Shown in pieces: positions 36,571-45,467 of a DNA stretch of 64,000 nucleotides. Within the stretch, counting starts at the first letter, position 1. Every line of letters begins with the position of its first letter. Both the position numbers and the translations under genes were made by a program. The DNA is taken from contig JADJOG010000049.1 of NCBI GenBank assembly GCA_016713865.1, positions 1 to 64,000 of the forward strand. The letters are read 5' to 3'. This DNA comes from Flavobacteriales bacterium. Lineage in GTDB: Bacteria > Bacteroidota > Bacteroidia > Flavobacteriales_F > PHOS-HE28. Below the pieces are notes generated by a model. The model was not told the DNA's origin, did no database searches, and was given only the letters and a program-made list of their open reading frames with translations.

Positions 36571-37289
36571 CTACATGAACTTCCGTCGCCTAAACGCGGC
36601 AACATCGTCGGCCGTCAACTCGAACCATTCGTTGTGACGACGTTGTTCCTTGAACCTATTGTGCCAGTAGGCTTCAATGCCTGATGGATCATCAGTGACT
36701 ATCGCATGCACCTGAATCAATTCATGGCACCTGTGCGGCAAGACCGGTGAATCGCTTCTCTAGGCTTTCGGTCTTTCCAATCTTGTATCGCTTGCCAGAC
36801 TTCATGAGATAGACGTAGCCTGCATCTGCGGGTGCAACACCTTCCTCGTCCTCGGCTTCAACCGTTGCGACCGGAAGGCAAAGTGCTGCAACATCGTCGA
36901 ATCCTGGATGTCGTTTGCAGTAGTCAAGAACCTTCGACGCTCGTTCCTGTTTCGACCCAAACTTCCTAAAGGTCGCCTCGTCAGGAAATCCAGCACTGGT
37001 TCGCGACTTCATCCTGAACTCGGCAGAAATCGGATAATGGCCCAACTCGCGAATGAAATGAACCAGCCTCTCCAGTAACCAGTCATCGTCGTAGGCTACG
37101 GTCTTGTCCTTGGTGGCAAAGCCTGCTTCGGATACCACATCATTCCAGCTAATCCAGAACCGCCCCTTCCAATCCGTCTCACGTATGCCCGTCTCCTTCT
37201 CGAATCTCGTCTTACCCAACGCCACACCACCATTCGCCACCGCAGTCCGTTTCGACCTCTGACAGAATATGGGCCTTCGTGAACTTCAT
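36571..37289 (-). CDS. GIY-YIG (MUG113/T5orf172-type) protein with homing-endonuclease-associated repeats, two frameshifts
   Basis: Start ATG 37289 (MKFTKAHILSEV), frame shift near 37250 into TAVANGGVALGKTRFEKETG, a second shift near 36724, and end at 36571. Residues ~1-130 carry two homing-endonuclease-associated-type repeats (GIRETDWKGRFWISWNDVV, then GHYPISAEFRMKSR with FGSKQERASKVLDYC). The C-terminal domain starts GYVYLMKSGKRYKIGKTESL (GIY-YIG core) and continues VHAIVTDDPSGIEAYWHNRF and NEWFEL. About 238 residues when corrected. Proteins of this make-up are found as stand-alone mobile nucleases; catalysis is not proven. It sits at the end of the 3'-end repeat array. Confidence 0.72.
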
Positions 37290-37309
37290 TCTCTTGCCTG
37301 ATTGATTCC

Positions 37310-37488
37310 GTCCCAAAATAAGGCCATGGGGAATCATCCATTGAATCGGTCCCTTTCCAATTCGCCGGGTTCTCGGCGATGTATTTCGCGATGCGTTCGT
37401 ATTCGGCATCATCGCGGATCACGCGGTCCCAATAATTGCGTTGCCATACGGGTGTGGCCTGTGGCAACAATCCATCGCGGTACGCCAT
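37310..37488 (-). pseudogene. C-terminal remnant of a REP-associated tyrosine transposase (RAYT)
   Basis: Reads MAYRDGLLPQATPVWQRNYW and then DRVIRDDAEYERIAKYIAEN plus PANWKGT, the end of the Y1/IS200-like RAYT domain. The N-terminal two thirds, including the HUH motif and catalytic Tyr, are absent; the upstream sequence belongs to hepT. REP-like palindromes at 30-31 kb could be its former substrates. Confidence 0.65.
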
Positions 37489-37502
37489 GCGCGTAACGGC
37501 GC

Positions 37503-37850
37503 TTACTCCACCCCGCCCTCCAGGATCTTCTTCAACTGCTCCACCAGCGGTGGCACGTAGTCGATGGCGATGTGATGGATGGTCTCGTCATCCAACGTAG
37601 CGTAGTCGTGAACGATCTTATGGCGCAGACCTTGGATCTTGTACCACTCCACCTCGGGATGGCGTTCCTTGAAGGCATCACTGATGTGATAGGCCGCTTC
37701 ACCGATCACCTGAAGCCTATAGATCACCGCCTCGCGCAGGTTCTCATCGGCAATGAAGGCGGCGACACTGATGCCTTCCATGTGGCGAACAACGCGCTCT
37801 GCCGTTTCCAGCATATCGACCAGCCTCAGCTTCTCCTCCCGCTTAGACAT
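37503..37850 (-). CDS. hepT: HepT-family (DUF86) toxin
   Basis: 115-residue helical HEPN ribonuclease. Active-site motif R-x4-H-x-Y is intact: R76, H81, Y83 in LRHKIVHDY. In the characterised HepT/MntA system the Tyr is poly-AMPylated by MntA, which silences the RNase. Start ATG overlaps the upstream mntA end by 8 nt, the usual gene order and coupling. Part of a small accessory island with Fic and TA modules. Confidence 0.88.
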   Translation of the reverse strand: MSKREEKLRLVDMLETAERVVRHMEGISVAAFIADENLREAVIYRLQVIGEAAYHISDAFKERHPEVEWYKIQGLRHKIVHDYATLDDETIHHIAIDYVPPLVEQLKKILEGGVE

Positions 37851-38133
37851 ACCGCAGATCGGGCTCGATGTATGGCAGGTAGTGCGGCTTCACGGCTTTG
37901 CGCATCACCACATCCACTTTGCGTGAGACGATCTGCTCAAGCTCCTTCTCCAGGTCGATGATCCCGATGCCGATCGGGCGTTCCACTTCGATCAGGATAT
38001 CCACATCACTCTCCGGCCGGAAGTCATCGCGTGTGGCCGAACCGAACACGGCCATGCTCTTCAACCCGTATTTGGCGAAGAGTCGAGCGCGTTCACGACG
38101 GAGGACGGCGAGGATGTCGGATAGAGTTCCCAT
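37843..38133 (-). CDS. mntA: MntA-family minimal nucleotidyltransferase antitoxin
   Basis: 96 residues from ATG 38133. The nucleotidyltransferase motif G-S-x10-D-x-D is intact (G31, S32, D43, D45 in VFGSATRDDFRPESDVDI), with a third acidic residue in RKVDVVM. It would transfer AMP to the HepT Tyr. Overlaps hepT. Divergent from fic across a 143-nt region with inverted repeats. Confidence 0.88.
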   Translation of the reverse strand: MGTLSDILAVLRRERARLFAKYGLKSMAVFGSATRDDFRPESDVDILIEVERPIGIGIIDLEKELEQIVSRKVDVVMRKAVKPHYLPYIEPDLRYV

Positions 38134-38200
38134 GAATGCACAAATATCGGCATCACCGCCGAACAGGATTTCCCCTCCCCCGACCACCGGCCTGATACTC

Positions 38201-38265
38201 ATGCGGAGAATACCGCACTTAATATCCGCAACATTTGCGGAGATTAACCGTACCTTTCTCCGCAT
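38201..38265. promoter_or_regulatory. Operator-like nested inverted repeats between mntA and fic
   Basis: Outer arms ATGCGGAGAA (38201-38210) and TTCTCCGCAT (38256-38265) are perfect reverse complements. An inner palindrome CCGCAA-CAT-TTGCGG lies at 38226-38240, and its right half continues as TTGCGGAGATT, a third copy of the same half-site. The right outer arm overlaps a TACCTTTC -7 type box (38251-38258) upstream of fic, so a regulator bound here would cover the promoter. Confidence 0.55.
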
Positions 38266-38276
38266 TCCGAACAGCC

Positions 38277-39399
38277 ATGCCACGCTACGTACATGAACGC
38301 GCCGACTGGCCCGCCTTCCGCTGGGACGCCAAGGCATTGGCTCCCGCGATGGCACGGGTCCATGAGATGCAGGCGCATCTGCTGGGCCGCATGGCCGCCG
38401 TGGGCTTCGACCTGCGCAGCGAAGCGAACTTCCAGACCATGGCCACCGACGTGCTGCGCACCAGCGAGATCGAGGGCGAGGTGCTGGATCCCGCGCAGGT
38501 GCGTTCGTCCCTGGCCAAGCGATTGGGCCTCGATGTTTCCGGTGCGCCACGTGTGGACCGCCACGTGGACGGCGTGGTGGAGATGCTGCTCGACGCCACC
38601 CGCAATTGCAACGAGAAGCTCACGGCTGAATGCTTGTTCGGATGGCATGCGGCGCTGTTCCCGACCGGTCGCAGCGGCATGCTCAAGATCCTGGTTGGCC
38701 AATGGCGCGATGACAGCACCGGACCGATGCAAGTGGTGTCGGGGCCGATGGGTCGAGAAGGTGCACTACCAAGCACCCGATGCCAAGCGCTTGAAGAAGG
38801 AAATGGCGGCCTTCCTGAAATGGGTGAACACCGGGTCGCGGCCCGGTGCAGGTGCCAAAGAGGCAATGGATCCGTTGCTCAAAGCCGGGCTTGGGCACTT
38901 CTGGTTCGTTACGCTGCACCCCTTCGAGGATGGCAATGGCCGCATGGCCCGTGCAGTGGCCGACATGCTGTTGGCACGAGCGGATGGCTCACCGCAGCGC
39001 TTCTACAGCATGAGCGCGCAGATCCGCAACGAGCGCAAGAAGTATTACGACCTGTTGGAGCGCTCGCAGCGCGGCACGCTCGATGTGACCGAATGGCTCA
39101 GTTGGTTCCTTGCCTGTTTGCAACGCGCGATCGCAGCATCCGAGGAAACGCTCGCCAACGTGCTGCGGAAGCACCAATTCTGGCAGACGCACGCGAAGAC
39201 GATCCTGAACCCGCGCCAGATGAAGGTGCTGAACCTGTTGCTGAATGATTTCGAGGGCAACCTCAATTCGAGCAAGTACGCGAAGCTCACGAAGTCGTCG
39301 CAAGACACCGCCGCGCGCGACATCGCGGACCTGGTCACGAAGAAGATCCTGAAGAAGGGCAAAGCCGGCGGGCGCAGCACGCATTTCGAGCTGCGCTGA
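38277..39399 (+). CDS. Fic-family AMP-transferase with built-in inhibitory helix (one frameshift)
   Basis: ~373 residues. N-terminal helical part contains the inhibitory motif T-x-x-x-E-G as TSEIEGE (T62, E66) of class II Fic proteins. The catalytic Fic loop HPFEDGNGRM is near residue 214. The frame breaks near 38750 (SGPMG continues as EKVHYQAPDAKRLKKEM). The C-terminal ~90 residues (NPRQMKVLNLLLND, then TKSSQDTAARDIADLVTK) form a winged-helix-like domain that could bind DNA. Fic enzymes of this class AMPylate target proteins. Possibly autoregulated through the palindromes upstream. Confidence 0.85.
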
Positions 39400-39579
39400 G
39401 CGAGCAGGTCATCGGCTCAGGCTTGTAAACACTGCGCACCGCTTCTTTGGAGTATTCCGTTGCTCTGCGTGCCATGGCATTTCAAGTTGAAAGAGCATGT
39501 GCGCGACTCACGAGCAATCAGGCCCGACAATGGTTTCTACATTCGGCCTCGTCTCTCAATCGAACCAACTCCCGGCTCC

Positions 39580-41595
39580 ATGAACCTCTCTAGCTCTTTC
39601 AAGGCGATCTGCTTCACTGCTTGCTTGCTTCCGCTGTCGGCCTTCGCGCAGATGGGCTACTACTTATCTCCGGACTTCGCGACCCGGTTCAACGATGTGA
39701 ACGACAACGGCGTGGCGATCAGCGGCGGCGCCTACTTCGACTTCGCTACCGAGACTTGGACGCCGATGGAAGCCGAAGCCACGGAGATGGTCTCGATCAA
39801 CAACAACGGCGAGGTGGCGGGATCCATGTGGTTCGATGAGCCCAATTTCCTCTTCCAACCAGCCTACAAGAAGAACGGCTTGTGGAACCCGATCGGTTGG
39901 TTCCCGGCCTCGAACCCGCAGGAATCCTCCTTCTCCACGTATAGCATCTCACCGAACGGGGTCTGGGTGACCGGGCAGATGTCCATCGGTTGCTGCGATT
40001 TCGGGACCTTCAAGTACAACACCGAAACACAGGTGCTCACGGAGATCTTCAGTCAGGACTACCTGGCCGTGGCCGGTTATGTGATCACCGATGATGGCAC
40101 CATTGGTGGCTGGGCCGATGATGAGGGCTTGAATGGCGGCACGCGACGCATCCCGGTGATCATCACACCCGCTCTGGAGATCATCGTGATCACACCAACC
40201 CTGCCAACGTTCTCCGTGAGCGCCGTGAACGACATCAACGCATCTTCCATGATGGTGGGCGACTTCGACAACCAGCCCTTCATCTACGACCAGAGCTCGG
40301 ACGAGTTCACCACCTTCAACATCCCCTTCGGCTACATCTCGGCCACCTTCACCAGCATCTCCAACACCGGTGTTGCCGTGGGCTATGCGCAGAACTTCGG
40401 CGACTTCGGCAGCCTGGTGCGCGAGGCGATCGTGTACCACCCTGCCTTGGGCGATCAGCCTCGCTTATTGAAGGACATCCTGCTGATCAACGGCATCGAC
40501 ATCAACGCGCCTTCGGGCCGCATGGGCACCGCCATCGCCATTTCGCCGAACGGCGAGTACATCGCCGGCTGGAACGACACCGCACCCTTCTTCGCCAGCG
40601 GCTGGTTGGTTTACCTGAACGACCTGCTCTTCGCTCCTCAGGCCTGCACCATGAGCTGCCCCGCTGACATCAGCATCATCGCTGAGCAAGGCCAGACCAG
40701 CGCCGTGGTGGACTACGATCTTCCCTTCACCTGCGTATCCGGAAATCCGGACGATGCGGAACTGGTGCTCATCTCGGGCCTGCCAAGCGGCTCAACATTC
40801 GAGTTCGGCACTTACCAGATCGTTCACCACTTGGTCGATGGCGATGGCAACGTGCTTGACATCTGCACCTTCAACATCACGGTGAGCGACGAGTACTGCG
40901 CCGCAGATCCAGTTCTGGGTGGAACCCATTACCCGCATGGTGCTCGCGGATGTGAACCATGTTTCGAGCGAGGATCCACGCTCCCGGCGCACGAGTTCTT
41001 CTTCGATGTGGCCGTGAACATGAATGCCGCTGCGAGCTACTCCATCTCGCTCGAAGGCTACACCGGCGGTGATTACATCAACTTCTTCACGGTATTCGTG
41101 GACTTCGATCAGGACGGCGAGTTCAACACGACTGATGAGATGTTCGAGATCGGAAGCATCGAGAACTCCACTGGTACCGATGGCCAGGCCGCTACAGGCA
41201 CGATCACCGTTCCCATGAATGCGGTGCTCGGAACCACCCGCATGCGCGTGATCAAGGCCCCCGATGAATCGCCCGCGGAGCCTTGCTGGAGCTATTTCTT
41301 CGGGCAGATCGAGGACTATACGGTGATCATCAACGACATCGGCACAGGCACTACCGAGAACTCAGGTATCGCGTTCGCAGCCTGCCCCAACCCAGCCAAG
41401 GACCTGTTGCGCATCACTGCTGCCAACGACATCGACACCGTGGTGCTCTTCAACATCCAAGGGCAAGAGGTGGCACGGCAAACGGTGCGCGGCCGCACCG
41501 GTGTGATCGACATGGCAGCATTGAGCAGCGGCGTGTACACCTTGCGCGCTTCAGGCAAGGATGCGACGCATGTGATGAGCGTGGTGAAGGAGTAG
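39580..41595 (+). CDS. Large secreted protein with GEVED-type and T9SS sorting domains
   Basis: 671 residues from ATG 39580 (signal ICFTACLLPLSAFAQ). N-terminal ~360 residues are beta-propeller-like repeats of the INNNGEVAGS / SISPNGVWVTGQ / ISNTGVAVGYA kind (HAF-type). Then an HYR-like domain (CPADISIIAEQGQTSAVVDY), a GEVED-like domain (FVDFDQDGEFNTTDEMF, YFFGQIEDYTV), and a type A T9SS tail (NPAKDLLRITA, LFNIQGQEVARQTV, LSSGVYTLRA, SVVKE end). Exported to the cell surface. The 180-nt upstream gap shows no other gene. Confidence 0.82.
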   Translation: MNLSSSFKAICFTACLLPLSAFAQMGYYLSPDFATRFNDVNDNGVAISGGAYFDFATETWTPMEAEATEMVSINNNGEVAGSMWFDEPNFLFQPAYKKNGLWNPIGWFPASNPQESSFSTYSISPNGVWVTGQMSIGCCDFGTFKYNTETQVLTEIFSQDYLAVAGYVITDDGTIGGWADDEGLNGGTRRIPVIITPALEIIVITPTLPTFSVSAVNDINASSMMVGDFDNQPFIYDQSSDEFTTFNIPFGYISATFTSISNTGVAVGYAQNFGDFGSLVREAIVYHPALGDQPRLLKDILLINGIDINAPSGRMGTAIAISPNGEYIAGWNDTAPFFASGWLVYLNDLLFAPQACTMSCPADISIIAEQGQTSAVVDYDLPFTCVSGNPDDAELVLISGLPSGSTFEFGTYQIVHHLVDGDGNVLDICTFNITVSDEYCAADPVLGGTHYPHGARGCEPCFERGSTLPAHEFFFDVAVNMNAAASYSISLEGYTGGDYINFFTVFVDFDQDGEFNTTDEMFEIGSIENSTGTDGQAATGTITVPMNAVLGTTRMRVIKAPDESPAEPCWSYFFGQIEDYTVIINDIGTGTTENSGIAFAACPNPAKDLLRITAANDIDTVVLFNIQGQEVARQTVRGRTGVIDMAALSSGVYTLRASGKDATHVMSVVKE

Positions 41596-41701
41596 ATCAT
41601 CGGGAAGGCTGAGCAACGGCCCAACGGATTTGATGGGGGTGCGATTCCGGTTTTGAGGTTCGGCGTGAACCTCATTCGCGCTGCCGTGTACCGCTGCTCT
41701 G

Positions 41702-42342
41702 ATGGGCTTGCCTCAACTCTTCGTCCTGGTCCTCCTCATTACCACCCTGCCCGTGAACGCCCAATGGTTCGCGGATTGGAATGCCGCTGATCCGGCTTTC
41801 CCTTCCAACGCTTGCGGGGCAGATGCAGCAGAGTCCTTTAGACAGCGCAGCGTTCGCCCGATCTGGTGAAGCCATGTCGCGGACCACGTTGGATAGCCTT
41901 CCGCCTAACGATCTTAGCACCTATCGCTTGGTGTGGGACGTGACCTGCGAGGGCGGCACCTGGCTGACGCACGGTAATGGCACCGACCTGGCGACCTTCC
42001 CTGCGCGGATCCGCCCGAGAAACGCTTCCACGGTGCCGGTGTGCCGCCCACGCTTCTTCGGGGGCGCTATGCAGTGGTGGATTGGGCGTGACCGTCACGG
42101 CCATGGACAGCACGAGCGCTTCCTACAAGCTGGTGTGGCGCGAGAATCAGCACGGCGGCCTTTGGGTGGTGTCCCGTGGCGATGGAAGCACGTTGGTGCG
42201 TTCATCCACCAGGACCCGTAGAGGGCCGTTCCAGGGTGAAACCCACTTCCGCACAGTGAACGGCAAGCGCGGCATCATGGTCGAATGGGAAACGCCCTGC
42301 GGCTTGATCTGCCGAACAGCAAGCTATCACGTGGAGGAGTAA
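41702..42342 (+). CDS. Secreted protein of unknown function (frameshifted)
   Basis: Signal peptide from ATG 41702 (LFVLVLLITTLPVNAQ). The frame stops at 41869, but a second frame continues with SMSRTT-like text and YRLVWDVTCEGGTWLTHGNG, and a third from ~42080 with YKLVWRENQHGGLWVVSRG and ends GLICRTASYHVEE at 42342. The second and third segments are internal repeats of each other (Y-x-L-V-W-x-x-x-x-x-G-G-x-W). About 213 residues if corrected. No domain recognised. Confidence 0.5.
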
Positions 42343-42362
42343 GCCCATAGCTTCTGCGGCCC

Positions 42363-42370
42363 GACCTTTG
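42363..42370 (+). promoter_or_regulatory. -7 type promoter element upstream of 42373 gene
   Basis: GACCTTTG ending 2 nt before the ATG at 42373; variant of TAnnTTTG. Confidence 0.28.
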
Positions 42371-42372
42371 CC

Positions 42373-43619
42373 ATGCGGCGAGCCTTCCGCCCATCACTTC
42401 GTGCGCACCTGCCTCTTCCTTCAGTTGCTGCTGATCGTATCCTGCGCTCCAGCGCAATCGGACGAGCGCATTCCCTTCGCACCGCTGCAACGAGCGGACA
42501 CCTTGCACACGAAGGAGGAGCTCGGAGGTGCTCCCACTACAGTGCCGCTCGTTGATGTGGAACGGGCGCAGCACAACGGAACCACAAGAGCCGCTGGAAG
42601 AAGGCAGCGCCATGCTGGTGAAACGCATGGGCGACAAGTGGCTGTGCTATTCCCTTCCGCTCTACAAGGACCGCCGGAGCCATTTCGAGCTGCGAGCGCT
42701 TCACGCCCGATGATTGCTTCCGATCGCGGAGCGGTGGACCACGGAAATTCGCAAGGGGCATAGATACCACCAAGTGGACCTCTGCTTCATCGACCTGAAG
42801 CACCTCACCTATGCGAGCTTGACCACATTGCTGGACAACTTCGAGCGGGAGATAGATGCGCAGGACGTGCAACATGACCATCGCTCGCGCGACAGTTCGG
42901 TGGTGAGCATCACTAGCAGCCACATCCATCTGATGAATGGCTGCACGGTGAATGGAAGGCCGGTGCCGTGCGAGCTTCCCTCGGCCTCTTACCTGATCAC
43001 AACTGATGCACTCGTGCTGGATCGCAGCATCAGTATTGAACCTGTGGTTTCAGGAGCGAGCCAGCTACCAGCGCCTCCTGGTGGTTGGGACCGCAACACC
43101 TTGCTTCGCAACAAACGCGTGTGCCCCGGCCGGACTGATGAGAACATGCGCCGCCCGATGTTGGATGACATTGCACGCACCAAGCTCTTGCAACACGCTG
43201 CGGCCAACTATTCCGGCACCATCTTACGCTACGGCGCCAAATTGCCATTCGAGAATGGACTGCGCATCACGCTTCTCTGTGAATGCGACGATGATCACGA
43301 CCTGCTGTGGTTGACCTATGACCAGCTGGGGCAATTGCAGGGCGTTGATACGCTGGCCTCCACCTTTGGCGACGGTCAGTACGAAATGGCGGAGTGCATC
43401 TACTTGAACCCTTTCGGGCAGTTGCTCGTGGAGAGCATGCAACGCGAAACGTTGCGTGATGAAGTGGACACCATGGCCTACCGGTGCGATACGCTGGTGT
43501 ATGAGCCCGCTGTCGTTGGAACCGTCTATGCTGGTGAGAACGGCGAAATGAAGCAGGGCTACCAACTCCGTCGCCGCGCAATGGACCTTACAGGATGCTG
43601 GGTGGAAGCACCACGTTGA
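42373..43619 (+). CDS. Predicted lipoprotein of unknown function (frameshifted)
   Basis: ATG 42373 begins MRRAFRPSLR; after a shift near 42405 the text becomes CLFLQLLLIVSCAPAQ, a lipoprotein signal with lipobox IVSC. Further shifts occur near 42575 (into EEGSAMLVKRMGDKWLCYSL) and near 42715 (into WTTEIRKGHRYHQVDLCFID). From 42740 to the stop the frame is stable. Expected length ~410 residues. Conserved-looking blocks: DDDHDLLWLTYDQLGQLQGV and YEMAECIYLNPFG. No family recognised. Confidence 0.5.
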
Positions 43620-43677
43620 CGCACGGCTTCCCTACCCATGGCATTCGCTGCGCGAAGCGATACCGCCCGGACGGAAG

Positions 43678-44205
43678 GTGCTCCAACAAGCCAGCGGAGA
43701 CCTGAACCGCGACGGGGCCGAGGACCACGTGCTCGTGCTCACCAGCGAGGCCGATGATGGGCCCGCGACCTGCTCATCACGTTCACCGCCGGACCGTAGC
43801 CGCTTTGTGCAACACGCCTTGCTGAAGGAGTTCTTGCCCGAGAAGACTAGCGGCGGCTTCCACGACCCCATCGGGGAAGAGGGCATCAGCGGCATCAGCA
43901 TCAGCGCGGATACGCTCGTCATCACCCAATTCGGTGGCAGCGCGTGGAAGTGGACCAGCACGGAGAAGTACGTGTACGATGCGAAGCGCAACGGATTCTA
44001 CCTGGTGGAATCCGGCGGCCGCTCATTCCATGCAGCCGGCGAGGAACAACAGGCCGAGGAGTTGCAGGAACTGGAATCGCTGCGCAAGAAGCAGAAGCTG
44101 AACAAAGAACAGGCTGCGCGCTTTGCAGAGCTGAAGGAGCTTGCGGAGAAGGCCACGTGGAAGGCGACGCGCTATCCGGTGGGCGCGATGCGCATGGGTG
44201 ACTGA
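43678..44205 (+). CDS. FG-GAP/VCBS-like repeat protein, start lost
   Basis: ~175 residues readable from GTG 43678, but the frame is open back to ~43561 (DARLPYPWHSLREAIPPGRK precedes it), so the true N-terminus is missing through a shift, possibly inside the end of the preceding gene. Contains ASGDLNRDGAEDHVLVLTSE, an FG-GAP/VCBS-like calcium-binding repeat, then LLKEFLPEKTSGGFHDPIGE and FGGSAWKWTSTEKYVYDA. A shift near 43775 scrambles RDLLITFTAG. Similar secreted proteins of unknown role occur in Bacteroidota. Confidence 0.5.
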   Translation: MLQQASGDLNRDGAEDHVLVLTSEADDGPATCSSRSPPDRSRFVQHALLKEFLPEKTSGGFHDPIGEEGISGISISADTLVITQFGGSAWKWTSTEKYVYDAKRNGFYLVESGGRSFHAAGEEQQAEELQELESLRKKQKLNKEQAARFAELKELAEKATWKATRYPVGAMRMGD

Positions 44206-44233
44206 GCTGAACCGCTGACGCACGCGCATGACC

Positions 44234-44241
44234 TACCTTCG
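44234..44241 (+). promoter_or_regulatory. -7 type promoter element upstream of the small basic protein
   Basis: TACCTTCG ending 7 nt before the ATG at 44249. Confidence 0.4.
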
Positions 44242-44248
44242 CCGGCGC

Positions 44249-44455
44249 ATGGCGAAGACCAAACAGACATTCAACAAACGGCAGAAGGAGATCACCCGAT
44301 TGAAGCATCGCGAGGACAAAGCCGTGAAAAAGAAAGAGCGGCAAGCCAACTCGGCTGGCGGTGGCTTGGACAGCATGATGGCTTGGGTGGATGAGAACGG
44401 CCAATTGACCAACGTGCCGCAGCCATTGGTGCGTGAGCAGAAGCCGGAAGAGTAA
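44249..44455 (+). CDS. Small basic protein conserved next to cold-shock genes
   Basis: 68 residues from ATG 44249: Lys/Arg-rich helix (AKTKQTFNKRQKEITRLKHR, then KKKERQAN) followed by SMMAWVDENGQLTNVP. This small protein is found beside cspA homologues in many Bacteroidota, sometimes as a fusion partner; its role is unknown, though its charge suggests RNA binding. Here it converges on the csp gene and shares its terminator. Confidence 0.7.
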   Translation: MAKTKQTFNKRQKEITRLKHREDKAVKKKERQANSAGGGLDSMMAWVDENGQLTNVPQPLVREQKPEE

Positions 44456-44482
44456 GCGCCGAACCACCGAAGCTGAGAATGA

Positions 44483-44512
44483 CGAAGCCCCCCGATTGCT
44501 CGGGGGGCTTCG
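44483..44512. terminator. Perfect 12-bp terminator hairpin shared by two convergent genes
   Basis: CGAAGCCCCCCG and CGGGGGGCTTCG pair perfectly around ATTGCT. It lies between the small basic protein gene and csp, with CTGTTCTT following on the plus strand. Confidence 0.8.
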
Positions 44513-44536
44513 CTGTTCTTACTAGAGGATGGAACC

Positions 44537-44728
44537 TCAGGCCTTGGTCACGTTCACCGCGTTGGGGCCTTTCGCGCCTTGCTCCACATCGAAGGTGACC
44601 TTGTCGCCTTCGTAGATGGGCTGCTTGGTTCCGGTCTTATGCACGAAGACGTCCTTTCCACCCTCATCGAGGGTGATGAAACCGAAGCCTTTCTCCGTGT
44701 TGAAGAACTTCACTGTACCACTTGCCAT
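44537..44728 (-). CDS. Cold-shock domain protein (CspA family)
   Basis: 63-residue single cold-shock domain. RNP1 is KGFGFI and RNP2 is DVFVHK; starts MASGTVKFFN at ATG 44728. Binds single-stranded nucleic acid and melts RNA structure. The frame is open further upstream but homologues start here. Strong shared terminator at its 3' end. Confidence 0.93.
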   Translation of the reverse strand: MASGTVKFFNTEKGFGFITLDEGGKDVFVHKTGTKQPIYEGDKVTFDVEQGAKGPNAVNVTKA

Positions 44729-44937
44729 GTCTTTACTGGTAATGCGCCCGCCTCGCGGCGGACAAGTTGATCCCCGGCAAAACCACCGGGGCATTGATGG
44801 GACGAAGGTCGGCTATTCCGCCTATCCCCGACACCAGGCATGCGACAGGCTGGTCTCGAGGCGATTACTGGGTGAGAATCCGGTGCGGAAGGCACAGGCC
44901 GATGGCTGCGCACGGTTCTGAATCATTTTCTTTAGCC

Positions 44938-45444
44938 ATGCTTAACGACCATGAACGGCTAATGGCAGCTTCTGCGAAGAAGAAAACCAGAACTGCTAGG
45001 AAGAAGGCAGCCACCGCAGCCAATAAGCCGGCGACGAAAGCGGTGGTGCTCTTATCAGGCGGCAACCCGCAGATTCCGAAGGGCGATGGCGATGCACCCG
45101 TGCAGGCATACATCGCGGCGATGCCGGGCTGGAAACGCGAGGTAGGCGAATGGCTCGACGCGCTCATCGCTCGGCACGTGCCCAAACTGCAGAAAGCCGT
45201 GAAATGGAACTCGCCCTTCTATGGCGTCGAAGGCCAAGGCTGGTTCCTGGCCACGCATTGCTTCTCGCATTTCGTGCGGCTCACCTGGTTCCATGGCCAA
45301 TCGCTGAAGCCGATTCCGCCGGGGTCCAGCAAGGACAAGAACGCGCGCTATCTGGATATCCGCGAGAACGACCAAGTGGATGAGAAGCAGTTGGTCTCTT
45401 GGCTAAAGCAAGCCGCTGCTTTGCCCGGTTGGTTGGGCCATTGA
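44938..45444 (+). CDS. DUF1801-family protein
   Basis: 168 residues from ATG 44938 (44962 is an alternative). A Lys/Ala-rich N-terminal tail (AASAKKKTRTARKKAATAAN) is followed by a YdhG/DUF1801 domain: AYIAAMPGWKREVGEWLDAL, VKWNSPFYG, and FVRLTWFHGQSL. The tail resembles histone H1-like basic tails. Function of the family is unknown. Followed directly by a related gene. Confidence 0.75.
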   Translation: MLNDHERLMAASAKKKTRTARKKAATAANKPATKAVVLLSGGNPQIPKGDGDAPVQAYIAAMPGWKREVGEWLDALIARHVPKLQKAVKWNSPFYGVEGQGWFLATHCFSHFVRLTWFHGQSLKPIPPGSSKDKNARYLDIRENDQVDEKQLVSWLKQAAALPGWLGH

Positions 45445-45467
45445 TGCAACGAACACCATCGGTCGTC

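Noticed and set aside
37310..37488. Intact IS200/RAYT transposase
   Set aside because: Only the C-terminal ~60 residues are present; catalytic motifs are missing.
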